64,000 bases of DNA from Vicinamibacteria bacterium (GTDB taxonomy: Bacteria > Acidobacteriota > Vicinamibacteria > Vicinamibacterales > UBA8438), in contig JAJEEU010000024.1 in assembly GCA_022820825.1 (NCBI GenBank), positions 62,001 to 126,000 on the forward strand, read 5' to 3'. The position numbers were made by a program, and so were the translations under genes. Below, piece by piece: positions 49,686-58,441 of the stretch. Position 1 is the stretch's first letter. Each line of letters opens with the position of its first letter. Under the pieces are notes generated by a model. The model worked only from the letters and a program-made list of their open reading frames with translations, was not told the DNA's origin and did no database searches.

Positions 49686-51209
49686 TCACCGCCCCCTCGG
49701 CGTGGCGGGCAGCGATATATCGTAGCGGTTCAACCAGTTGGTGAGCGTCTGGTAGCTCGGGAGGCCGATCAGCTCGGCGGCGCGGGTCTTGTTGCCGTTC
49801 GCTTCGGCGAGCGCGCGTTCCAGGTAGTGGCGGGCCATGTCCGCCATGAGTTCCGGGAGATCCAGGCCGTTGCCGAGCGGCCGGCCGAGGAGGTCGGCGG
49901 AGTCGCTCCGCACCGTCTGGAGCAGCTCCTCGCGCACGTCGTCGCCGCCGACGACGGCGTGGGGTGACCACAGCGCGAGGCGGTCGATCGTCGCCTGGAG
50001 TTCCCGGACGTTGCCCGGCCAGGCGTGGCGCAGCAGAAGGTTCCTTGCCTGGGGAGAAAGGGTCTTCTGTTCCGCACTCGGCTGGTCGGCGAACTTGCGG
50101 TTGGCTGCGGCCAGGAAGTGGTCGATCAGCGGGGTCAGGTCGCCGGGCCGCTCCCGGAGAGGCGGCAGGCGGATGACGCCGGTGGCGAGCCGGTAGTACA
50201 GGTCTTCGCGGAACCGGCCAGCTTCCACTTCGGCGCCCAGGTCGCGGTTCGTGGCGGCGATGATCCGAACGTCGACCGGGATGGGCTTGTCCGAGCCCAG
50301 CCGCCGAGCGGTCTTTTCCTGCAGCGTGCGGAGGATCTTGACCTGGGCCGCGAGCGGCAACTCGCCGATCTCGTCCAGGAACAGCGTTCCGCCGCTCGCC
50401 GCCTCGAAGTGGCCGGTGCGCGCGCGGTCGGCGCCGGAGAACGCGCCCCGCTCGTGTCCGAACAGCAGTGATTCGACGAGTCCTTCCGGCAGGGCGCCGC
50501 AGTTCACCTCCTCGAACCGCCCGCGCCGCCGCCGGCTGTCGGCATGAATGGCGCGCGCGAACAGCTCCTTGCCGGTGCCCGATGCGCCTTCGATCAGCAC
50601 GGTGACATCGTGCGGCGCCACGCGGCGCGCGCGGGCCTTGGCCCGCTCCATCAGGGGGCTTCTGCCGATGATCCCGTCAAACTCGGGCGATGCGGGCGGC
50701 AGGCTGTCGATAAGTCTCTCGAGCTTGTCGTCGGCGTCGCGCAGTAGCGCCGGCACGTACTCCGCGGCGATGTCGAATGGCACGGAGACCGTCCTGACGC
50801 CGGTCCGCTCGTGAGACTGGATGAGCTCGGCGGGGTAGCGCGTCTTGGCCAGCAGCACCCACACCGCCTGCATGGCAGGCGTGCCGGGGCTCACGTGCAC
50901 GGTCAGGTCGGCCTCGGCGCCGTACGTCTCCCGCGCAAATTCCATTGCCCGTACTGCGGCTGCATGTATGGCGCCATAGTCGGTGGGGTCGCGCAGAGGT
51001 TCGAAGCGGAGGTGCACCGGCGGCGCGCCGGTCTCCTCGAGCCACGTGTTGTAGGCGCTGTTACTGGCCTGCGGATAGTTCGAGAGGAGCACCAGCCCGT
51101 CGAGCTCGCGGGCGGCGACGGCGCTTGCGATGGGACCGCGACCTGATCGCCGGCCGCTGGCGCAGTCGAGATCCGTCTGGCCGATCCAGGCGAGCAGAAC
51201 GCAGGACAT
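49686..51209 (-). CDS. RtcR-like sigma-54-dependent activator with N-terminal CARF-like domain
   Basis: AAA+ core GASGTGKELFARAIH, GAFSGA (GAFTGA variant), Fis-type HTH NKTRAAELIGLPSYQTLTNWLNRY; N-terminal LTVHVSPGTPAMQAVWVLLAKTRYPAELIQS parallels the RtcR CARF motif. Confidence 0.88.
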   Translation of the reverse strand: MSCVLLAWIGQTDLDCASGRRSGRGPIASAVAARELDGLVLLSNYPQASNSAYNTWLEETGAPPVHLRFEPLRDPTDYGAIHAAAVRAMEFARETYGAEADLTVHVSPGTPAMQAVWVLLAKTRYPAELIQSHERTGVRTVSVPFDIAAEYVPALLRDADDKLERLIDSLPPASPEFDGIIGRSPLMERAKARARRVAPHDVTVLIEGASGTGKELFARAIHADSRRRRGRFEEVNCGALPEGLVESLLFGHERGAFSGADRARTGHFEAASGGTLFLDEIGELPLAAQVKILRTLQEKTARRLGSDKPIPVDVRIIAATNRDLGAEVEAGRFREDLYYRLATGVIRLPPLRERPGDLTPLIDHFLAAANRKFADQPSAEQKTLSPQARNLLLRHAWPGNVRELQATIDRLALWSPHAVVGGDDVREELLQTVRSDSADLLGRPLGNGLDLPELMADMARHYLERALAEANGNKTRAAELIGLPSYQTLTNWLNRYDISLPATPRGR

Positions 51210-51265
51210 CGTTAGATAGTAAAAAACTTCGTGAATATAACAAGATATTTGTTTGCTGCGCATCC

Positions 51266-51330
51266 ATGCGGACCAACCTCGTGCTGGATGAAGACCTGGT
51301 CCGGGAGGCTCCGGAGCTAACCGTAGCGCG
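51266..51330 (+). pseudogene. Remnant of a VapB-type antitoxin 5' end
   Basis: MRTNLVLDEDLVREAPELT resembles VapB MRTNxxLDDELVxEAxxLT, then loses similarity. Confidence 0.55.
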
Positions 51331-51359
51331 TGGCGTACGCCTGTCGGCGATGCTGCTCG

Positions 51360-54191
51360 TCAGGGAGCCTCTGGTGGGCTCGCCGCGGACTGATCGGGCT
51401 CGTCCTCCCGCAGGGCCTGCTCGATGAACGTCCGCGACGCGTCGCGCAGGCGGACGATTTCCCGCCAGTCGTCCGACTCGGGGACCAGCGGCTTCCCGAA
51501 GGTCATCTTCATCCGGCCCGGCCATACCAGCACCGTGCCGGCGGGGAAGACGTGGCGCGTGCCGCTGATGGCGACGGGGACGACGGGCAGGCCGGTGTCC
51601 ACCGCGGCGCGGAAGGCCCCCAGCCGGAACGGCAGCAGGCCGCGGGCGCCGGTGAACGTACCCTCGGGGAACACGAACAGGGAGCGGCCCTCCCGCAGCG
51701 GCTCGACAATGGCCGCGGCGTCGTCGATGCGCTGCGCGTGGTCGCGCTTGTCGAGCCTGATGTGGCCCGCCTTGCGGATGGTCGTGCCCACCAGCGGGTA
51801 GCGCACCAGCTTCCCTTTCACCGCAAAGCGGATGTCGGCGTTCAGGACCGCCATGACAACAACCGGGTCCAGGAAGCTCTGGTGGTTGGCCACGTAGACC
51901 GCTGGCTCGGGATGTGAGCCGTCGAGGCCCTTCACATCCAGCCGGCAGCCGGTGAGCGCCACGATCAGCCGCGTCCAGGCGCCGACGAAGCGCGTGGGCC
52001 AGCGGCCGCTCGGGCCCAGGGCGAGAATTACCCACGCCGGCGGGGCGGTCACGAGCAGCAGCAGCCAGACGTAACCGGTGAAGGCGATCCGGAGCAGCCG
52101 CGAGCCCCACGCGCGGCCGCGGGCGAACGCCGAGCGGGCGAACACCCGCGCCCACTGCGCGAACAGCGGAGAGCGGCCGCTGGCGAGCCGTCCCGCGACG
52201 TAGGCGTCCCGTGTGGCCGCGCGGCGGATCTTGCCGCTCGACGTCTTGAGCACCGCCCCTGGCGGCGCGGGCACGACCACGTTCGGCGGGACGCCGAGGC
52301 CGGCCGTGACGCGGTTCGTCACCTCCGTCCTGATGCGCTGCCGCGCCGCCGCGGCCGTCTGGCGCGTCTCGACGACCACCACGAACTGTTCGGTGCCGCG
52401 CGCCGCGTCGCCGACCCCGAACGCCGCCACGCACCCCTTGCGCACGCCCTCGACACCGCTCGCGATCTCCTCGGCCTCGTGCGGGTGCAGGTTGCGGCCG
52501 GCCTTGATGATGATGTCCTTGTCGCGCCCGGTGACGAACAGCTCGCCGTCGGCGATGTAGCCGATGTCGCCGGTCTCGAGCCAGCCGTCGGCGCCGATCA
52601 GGCCGCGGGTGGCTTCCGGGTTGCGGTAGTACCCGGCGGTGGCCGACGGCCCGCGGAACTGCACGCGTCCGGCCCGGCGCTCCGGGACCGGCGCGCCGGA
52701 CTGGTCGACAACGCGCAGCTCGTGCTTCGGGAGCGCAATGCCGCAGGCGACCACGCGCAGCGCGTCGTCGCCGTCCGCGACCGGCTCGGCCCGGCCGTGC
52801 TCCTGGTACGCCGCGCGGTCGATCGTGTCGATCCGCGGGCCGCGCTCGACCGGCGGCACCGCCAGCGCCACCGAGCATTCGGCGAGACCGTAGACCGGGC
52901 ACAGCGCCTCCGGCTTCAGGCCGAGCGGCTCGAAGCGCTTGCGGAAGCGCTCCAGGCTCTCGGGGTGCACGGCCTCCGAGCCGTTCAGCAGGCGGCGTGC
53001 GCTGCTCAGGTCGATGCCCTCCAGCTCGTCGTCGCGGATCCGCGCGCTGCACAGGTCGTAGGCGAAGTTGGGCGCCGGCGACAGCGTGCCCCGGTGATCG
53101 CTGAGCGCCCGGAGCCAGCGGATCGGCCGCGCGAGAAACGCCAGCGGCGACATCAGGATCAGCGGGATGCCCATGTACATGGTGCCCAGCCACGAGCCGA
53201 TCAATCCCATGTCGTGATACAGCGGCAGCCAGCTCACCCCGACGTCGCCGGGCCGCGCGCCGAGACCGTGCTCGATGGCCCGGATGTTGGCGAGCAGATT
53301 CGCGTGGGAGAGCAGCACACCCTTGGGGTTGCCCGTGCTGCCCGATGTGTACTGGATGAGGGCCGGCTCGCCGCCGCCGCGCGCCCCGCGGCCGTAGCGG
53401 ATCCCCGCCGTGCCCCCGGCCGCGGAAAGCGCATCGGGCGTCACGACGGCCGACAGCGACGGCACCTGCGGCACCAGGACGCCGGCCAGCCGCTCAATCT
53501 CGGTGAACGTGATCAGCAGCCGGGCGCCGGCGTTGCGCAGGATGCCCACCTGGCGCGCGGCGTACTCCTCGATGCGGTTGGCGCGCACTGGCGGATAGAG
53601 CGGCACGGGGATGCATCCGGCCAGCAGCGTGCCGAGGAAGGTGGGGAAGAACGCCCGCTCGGTCCGCAGCATGATGGCGACGGTCTCGCGCTGCCCGATG
53701 CGCCGCGCCGCCAGTCCGTTCGCCACGGCCACGGCCGCTTCCCACAGCGCGCCGTACGTGATGGGCGTCTCGGTCCCGTCGTCCTCCCGCAGGTGGATGT
53801 GGCTGCGGTCCGGCGTGCGCGTCGCATGCCACTCGAACGCGTCGATGAGCGTGACGGCCGCGGCGGGCGCCGTGGTCGCGGCGGTTGCCGCCGCCGGTGC
53901 GGCGGCCGGCGTTTCCGCGCGTCCGGCGCTGGTGACGGCGGTGACGAGGTCTGCGGGCGTGTCCGCCTCGACCATGAGCTCGTCGCCGAGCCGCACGTCG
54001 AACGCCTCCTCCAGACGCACCGCCAGCTCCACCCGTTCGAGGCTGCCGATGCCGAGATCCTGCTCCAGGTCGTCGTCCGGGCGCACGCGCCGGTCACTGC
54101 CGCCGCGGAGCTCGCTGACGAACTCGTCGACGAGGTTGAGCACGCGCGCCTGAACCGCTGCGGGCGACGTTGAGGGGGCTGGCGAGGACAT
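51360..54191 (-). CDS. ACP - fatty acyl-AMP ligase - PlsC-type acyltransferase fusion
   Basis: ACP-like DLGIGSLERVELAVRLEEAF; AMP-ligase IQYTSGSTGNPKGVLLSHANLLANIR and WLPLYHDMGLIGSWLG; acyltransferase VANHQSFLDPVV and VFPEGTFTG. Confidence 0.92.
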   Translation of the reverse strand: MSSPAPSTSPAAVQARVLNLVDEFVSELRGGSDRRVRPDDDLEQDLGIGSLERVELAVRLEEAFDVRLGDELMVEADTPADLVTAVTSAGRAETPAAAPAAATAATTAPAAAVTLIDAFEWHATRTPDRSHIHLREDDGTETPITYGALWEAAVAVANGLAARRIGQRETVAIMLRTERAFFPTFLGTLLAGCIPVPLYPPVRANRIEEYAARQVGILRNAGARLLITFTEIERLAGVLVPQVPSLSAVVTPDALSAAGGTAGIRYGRGARGGGEPALIQYTSGSTGNPKGVLLSHANLLANIRAIEHGLGARPGDVGVSWLPLYHDMGLIGSWLGTMYMGIPLILMSPLAFLARPIRWLRALSDHRGTLSPAPNFAYDLCSARIRDDELEGIDLSSARRLLNGSEAVHPESLERFRKRFEPLGLKPEALCPVYGLAECSVALAVPPVERGPRIDTIDRAAYQEHGRAEPVADGDDALRVVACGIALPKHELRVVDQSGAPVPERRAGRVQFRGPSATAGYYRNPEATRGLIGADGWLETGDIGYIADGELFVTGRDKDIIIKAGRNLHPHEAEEIASGVEGVRKGCVAAFGVGDAARGTEQFVVVVETRQTAAAARQRIRTEVTNRVTAGLGVPPNVVVPAPPGAVLKTSSGKIRRAATRDAYVAGRLASGRSPLFAQWARVFARSAFARGRAWGSRLLRIAFTGYVWLLLLVTAPPAWVILALGPSGRWPTRFVGAWTRLIVALTGCRLDVKGLDGSHPEPAVYVANHQSFLDPVVVMAVLNADIRFAVKGKLVRYPLVGTTIRKAGHIRLDKRDHAQRIDDAAAIVEPLREGRSLFVFPEGTFTGARGLLPFRLGAFRAAVDTGLPVVPVAISGTRHVFPAGTVLVWPGRMKMTFGKPLVPESDDWREIVRLRDASRTFIEQALREDEPDQSAASPPEAP

Positions 54192-54244
54192 GGACGACCG
54201 GTTGACGCCGCACGGCTCGCCGCGCGGCGTGCGGTGCGGCTGCG

Positions 54245-54844
54245 TCAGTCCAGACGTCGGATCTGTCTGATGACGATGGGTTCGCGGGGCACGTCGTCCA
54301 GGCCGTTCGCGCGGTGCGTGCGCGTGCGCTCGATCCTGTCGACGACGTCCATGCCGTCGACCACGCGGCCGAATACCGCGTATCCGAATCCGCGGTTGCT
54401 GCGATCCCGGTGGTCGAGGCTGCTGTTGTCCTCCGTGTTGATGAAGAACTGCGCGCGCGCCGAGTTGGGGTCGGCCGTGCGCGCCATGGCCAGCGTGCCG
54501 CGGCGGTTCCGGATCCTGTTCGTGGCCTCGTTCAGGATGCCGCCGCGGAGTCCCTCGGTCTTCGGCTGGAGGTCTTCCGTGTAGCCGCCCCCCTGGATCA
54601 TGAAGTCGCGGATGACGCGATGAAAGATGGTGCCGTCGTAGAAACCGTTCTGCACGTAGGTGAGGAAGTTGACGACCGACACGCGGGCGTCCTGCCGGAA
54701 CAGCTCGACCGTGATGTCGCCCTCGGTGGTCTCGATCACGACCTTGGGATCCGGGGGCGGACCCTGCGGCTCCTGCGCCGCCGCGCCGCTTGCGGGCAGC
54801 GCTGCTAGCAGCAAGGCGCACGTCAGCACGCGGCCTGCGAGCAT
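54245..54844 (-). CDS. Secreted cyclophilin-type peptidyl-prolyl isomerase
   Basis: Signal peptide; GTIFHRVIRDFMIQGGGYTEDL, RAQFFINTEDNSSLDHRD. Confidence 0.95.
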   Translation of the reverse strand: MLAGRVLTCALLLAALPASGAAAQEPQGPPPDPKVVIETTEGDITVELFRQDARVSVVNFLTYVQNGFYDGTIFHRVIRDFMIQGGGYTEDLQPKTEGLRGGILNEATNRIRNRRGTLAMARTADPNSARAQFFINTEDNSSLDHRDRSNRGFGYAVFGRVVDGMDVVDRIERTRTHRANGLDDVPREPIVIRQIRRLD

Positions 54845-54850
54845 GGCGTC

Positions 54851-55417
54851 CTACTTGACCATGGCGCCGGTGATCGTGACCGTCTCGACCGGCACATCCC
54901 CGGCGGCCGTCTGCACGGCCGCGATCTTGTCGACCACGTCCATCCCGTCGGTCACCCTGCCGAACGCGGCGTATCCGAATCCGCGGTCGGTCGTGTCCCG
55001 GTGGTTGAGGAAGTCGTTGTCGACGGTGTTGATGAAGAACTGCGCTGTCGCGCTGTCGACGACGCCCGTGCGCGCCATCGCGATGGTGCCGCGCTCGTTC
55101 AGGACGCCGTTGGCCGCTTCATTCCTGATGGGCGCGCGGGTCGGTTTCTGGCGCATGTCGGCGGTGTGTCCACCGCCCTGAATCATGAACCCCTGGATGA
55201 CGCGGTGAAATATCGTGCCCGCGTAGAAGCCGTCGTTCACGTACTGCAGGAAGTTCTCGACGCTGATCGGTGCCCGGTCCTGGTACAGCTCGATGGTGAT
55301 GTCGCCCATGCTCGTCTGCATGACGACGACGGGATTGTCCTGCGCGGCTGCGGGTTGCGCGGCGGCCGCAATCATGACGAGACAGGCTCCCGCGAGGGCC
55401 AGTGCGCGAAGTGGCAT
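54851..55417 (-). CDS. Secreted cyclophilin-type peptidyl-prolyl isomerase (tandem paralogue)
   Basis: Signal peptide; GTIFHRVIQGFMIQGGGHTADM, TAQFFINTVDNDFLNHRD. Confidence 0.95.
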   Translation of the reverse strand: MPLRALALAGACLVMIAAAAQPAAAQDNPVVVMQTSMGDITIELYQDRAPISVENFLQYVNDGFYAGTIFHRVIQGFMIQGGGHTADMRQKPTRAPIRNEAANGVLNERGTIAMARTGVVDSATAQFFINTVDNDFLNHRDTTDRGFGYAAFGRVTDGMDVVDKIAAVQTAAGDVPVETVTITGAMVK

Positions 55418-55604
55418 GGCGGCGACTCCTTCCGATGACGAACGTTCGGGTCGAGGTGAAGATCCAAATTACGGGATCTCGGGATCCAAAAATTGGAACG
55501 CATGCTGGCCGGCGTGCCCGGTGATCCACCGCGAAAACGCCGGTTTTGCGGGCTTGGCGGCAACGCGCCAGTACGGCCCTGAGTATGCATAAAGAACCTG
55601 AGCC

Positions 55605-55632
55605 TGTCCAGTCCGGCATGGCGGACTGGACA
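55605..55632 (+). promoter_or_regulatory. Perfect 11-bp hairpin with an ATG in the loop
   Basis: TGTCCAGTCCG-GCATGG-CGGACTGGACA; the candidate start ATG of the DUF349 gene is at 55618. Confidence 0.55.
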
Positions 55633-58398
55633 ACGACCAACATGAAGCTGTTCGAGAAGCTGCGCACCACGCCCGAGTGGGAAGACGCGGACGTCGCCGT
55701 CCGCGCCCGGGCGGTCCGCGATCTCCCGCCCGACGACCTGGAGCTGCTGGTCCGGATCGCCGCTGACGACGAAGACGCCGCGGTGCGGGGCGCGGCCGTG
55801 CAGCGCATCGACGATCTCCAGACGCTGGCGTCGATCCACGGCGCGGAGGCCGATCCGGACGTCAGGGCGGCTGTCCGCGAGAGGGTGCGGGATCTGCTGC
55901 TGGATGAGGAGGTCGAGGCCGGGGTCGACGCCGCCATCGACCTGCTGCCGCCGCGGGACCTGGCTACGGTTGCGCGAGACGCGCCCCTGGCCGAAGTCGG
56001 TCGCGCGGCGCTGTCGCGGCTGGAGGGCGAGAAGCACCTGGCGGCGGTGGCCAGCCGCGCCGGGCACGTGGAGATCGCTGCGGCGGCGCTGGAGCGCATC
56101 GTCGATCCGGAAGCCTTGCAGGCGGTGGCGGTCAAGGCGGAGGAGCGCTCCGTCGCGCTCGACGCTTTCGAGCGGTTGTCGAACGGCCATCTCGATCCGG
56201 ATCTGCTGGAGGTCGTCGCGAAGCGGTCGAAGCAGAAGGCCGTCGCCCGGCGCGCGAAGGCGCTGCTCGCGGAGCAGGAGGAAGAGCACGCGGCGGAGAC
56301 GGCTCCGGACGAAGAGGAGGCTCCCCGGCCCGTCGCCGCGTCGCCCATCGAGCGGGTGCACGTGGCGGAGTTCGACGAGGAGCGCGCGAAGCGGGCGCAA
56401 CGCGCCGCGGAACGCACCGCGTTGCTGGCCGCCGCCCGCCGCGTCTGCGAGACGATCGAGAAGGTGCCGGGCGCGGAAGCCGCGCAGGCGTTGCCGGGCC
56501 TGCGCGAGGAGTGGGGCGCGCTGCCATGGCCCGCTCCCGAAGCCGGCCCGCCCGCGGGACGGGCAGCGCTCCTGGAGCGCTTCGAGCGCGCGGTGGCCGG
56601 CTGCGAGCAACGCGGCCGACAGTGGGCCGAAGATCAGGCGCAGCTCGAGCGCCTGGAGACGCTCGTCGCGGAGATGGAGCGTGCGGAGCTCGCCGAAGAC
56701 GGCCGGCCGCAGACCTTCTGGCAGCAGTCCGACCAGGATTGGCGTGCCATAGTCGCGGAGTTCCGCGGCCGGTCGATCGTGCGCCGCGAGAGCCGCGAGC
56801 GCCTGGTCGGCCTGGAACGGCGCAAGGCGGAGGTGGATGCCCGGCGGCGCGCCGCGGAAGCCGCGCAGCGCTCGGACGCGGAGCGGCAGGCGCAGGAGAA
56901 TCTCGAGCGGTTCGAGCGGTTGTGCGCCGCTGTCGAAGACGTGGCCGCCTCCGCCACGAGCCAGTTGCCGGCAGCCGAGCGGCAGTTGCGCGCCGCGCGG
57001 CGGGCGCTCGAAGAGTTGCGCGAATCCGATGCCGCGGCGCCGCTGCCCTCCCGCCGCGCGCGCGCCGCGCTCGTGCGGCGCCTGCAACAGGCCCACACGG
57101 CCTTGCTGGGGCGCGTGCGCGAGTTGCGCGACTTTGCCGACTGGAAGCGCTGGGCCAATCTCGGGGTGCGCGAGGAGCTGTGCTCCCGCCTCGAGGCCCT
57201 GGTCGACGAGAAGGACGATGCCGCCGTCGCGAGCCGCTACCGGGAGATCGTCCTCGAATGGCGGCGCACGGCGGACGTGCCGCAGGATCGCGACGCGCCG
57301 ACGCGCGCGCGTTTCGAAGCGGCGCACGAGAAGGTGTATCCGCGCTGCCAGGCGTTTCTGGAAGCGCAGACGGCCGGCCGGGAGCAGAACCTCGCGCGGC
57401 GGATCGCGATCATCGAGGAGGCCGAGCAGCTTGCGTCGTCGACCGACTGGCTGAAGACCGCGCAGCGTATCGCCACGCTCAAGGAGCAGTGGCAGGAGAT
57501 CGGTCCGGTCCCCCGCCAGCAGCAGAAGGAAACGTGGAACCGGCTCCGGACGGCCTGCAACACCTTCTTCCGGCGGCGCAAGGAGGATCTGGACACGCGG
57601 AAGAAGGCGTGGGCCCGCAACCTCGAGTTGAAGGAGGCGCTGATCGCCCGTGTCGAGGCGCTGGCGACGGCGGGCAACGGCACGTCGCCGGCCGAGCAGG
57701 TGCGGCAGGCGCAGGCGGAGTGGAAGACGATCGGTCCGGTGCAGCGCAAGCGGTCGGATGCGGTCTGGCAGCGGTTTCGCGCGGCTTGCGACGCCGTGTA
57801 CGGCAGCATCCATGCGGCCGAGCACGCGGAGGCGGCCGGCAAGGTGGCCGCGCGCGAGCAGATCTGCGGCGAGCTGGAGGCGCTGCTGCCGGCCGGCGAC
57901 GCGCCGGGCGAACCGCCCGCGCAGCTCGCGGAGACCGTGCGCGACCTCCGGCAGCGGTGGCGGCAGGCGCCGGAGGTGCCGCAGGCCGTCGGACGGCGGC
58001 TGGCGGCCCGCTTCGGTAGCGGCATCAACCGCGTCATCGCCGTCTGGCCCGCCGCCTTCCGCGGCACCGATCTCGATCCGGACCGTCAACTCCGGCGGCT
58101 GGAGGCACTGTGTGCACGGGCCGAGACGCTGGTCGGGGACGACACGGAGCCGAGCGCGTCCCCTGCCGAGATCCTCGCGGCGCGCTGGCGGGAGGCCCTC
58201 GCGAGCAACCTGATGGGCGCCCGGGTCGACGAGGCCAGACGGCGCCGTTCCACGCTGGAGGAGCTCCGCCGCCTCCAGGCGGAGCGGCGCAGGCTCGGCC
58301 AGATTCCGGGCGCCGAGGCGCAACGGCTCGCGCAGCGCTTCCAGCAGGCGTGCGACCGCCTGTCCAACGCGACGCAGGGACAGAGCCGGGCCGGCTGA
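55618..58398 (+). CDS. DUF349-repeat protein
   Basis: Repeated WKTIGPVQRKRSDAVWQRFRAACD / WQEIGPVPRQQQKETWNRLRTACNTFF units; HEAT-like N-terminus. Confidence 0.85.
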   Translation: MADWTTTNMKLFEKLRTTPEWEDADVAVRARAVRDLPPDDLELLVRIAADDEDAAVRGAAVQRIDDLQTLASIHGAEADPDVRAAVRERVRDLLLDEEVEAGVDAAIDLLPPRDLATVARDAPLAEVGRAALSRLEGEKHLAAVASRAGHVEIAAAALERIVDPEALQAVAVKAEERSVALDAFERLSNGHLDPDLLEVVAKRSKQKAVARRAKALLAEQEEEHAAETAPDEEEAPRPVAASPIERVHVAEFDEERAKRAQRAAERTALLAAARRVCETIEKVPGAEAAQALPGLREEWGALPWPAPEAGPPAGRAALLERFERAVAGCEQRGRQWAEDQAQLERLETLVAEMERAELAEDGRPQTFWQQSDQDWRAIVAEFRGRSIVRRESRERLVGLERRKAEVDARRRAAEAAQRSDAERQAQENLERFERLCAAVEDVAASATSQLPAAERQLRAARRALEELRESDAAAPLPSRRARAALVRRLQQAHTALLGRVRELRDFADWKRWANLGVREELCSRLEALVDEKDDAAVASRYREIVLEWRRTADVPQDRDAPTRARFEAAHEKVYPRCQAFLEAQTAGREQNLARRIAIIEEAEQLASSTDWLKTAQRIATLKEQWQEIGPVPRQQQKETWNRLRTACNTFFRRRKEDLDTRKKAWARNLELKEALIARVEALATAGNGTSPAEQVRQAQAEWKTIGPVQRKRSDAVWQRFRAACDAVYGSIHAAEHAEAAGKVAAREQICGELEALLPAGDAPGEPPAQLAETVRDLRQRWRQAPEVPQAVGRRLAARFGSGINRVIAVWPAAFRGTDLDPDRQLRRLEALCARAETLVGDDTEPSASPAEILAARWREALASNLMGARVDEARRRRSTLEELRRLQAERRRLGQIPGAEAQRLAQRFQQACDRLSNATQGQSRAG

Positions 58399-58441
58399 CG
58401 GTCCGCGGCGGCCGTCCGTTCCCATGCCGCTACAATGACCC

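Noticed and set aside
49686-51209. Possible canonical rtcR-rtcBA RNA-repair operon
   Set aside because: The regulator is RtcR-like, but no RtcB ligase or RtcA cyclase is encoded nearby; the downstream genes are the ATPase and PLD-like protein.
54245-55417. Tandem cyclophilins as a recent duplication
   Set aside because: Clearly paralogous but substantially diverged; ordinary gene family expansion.
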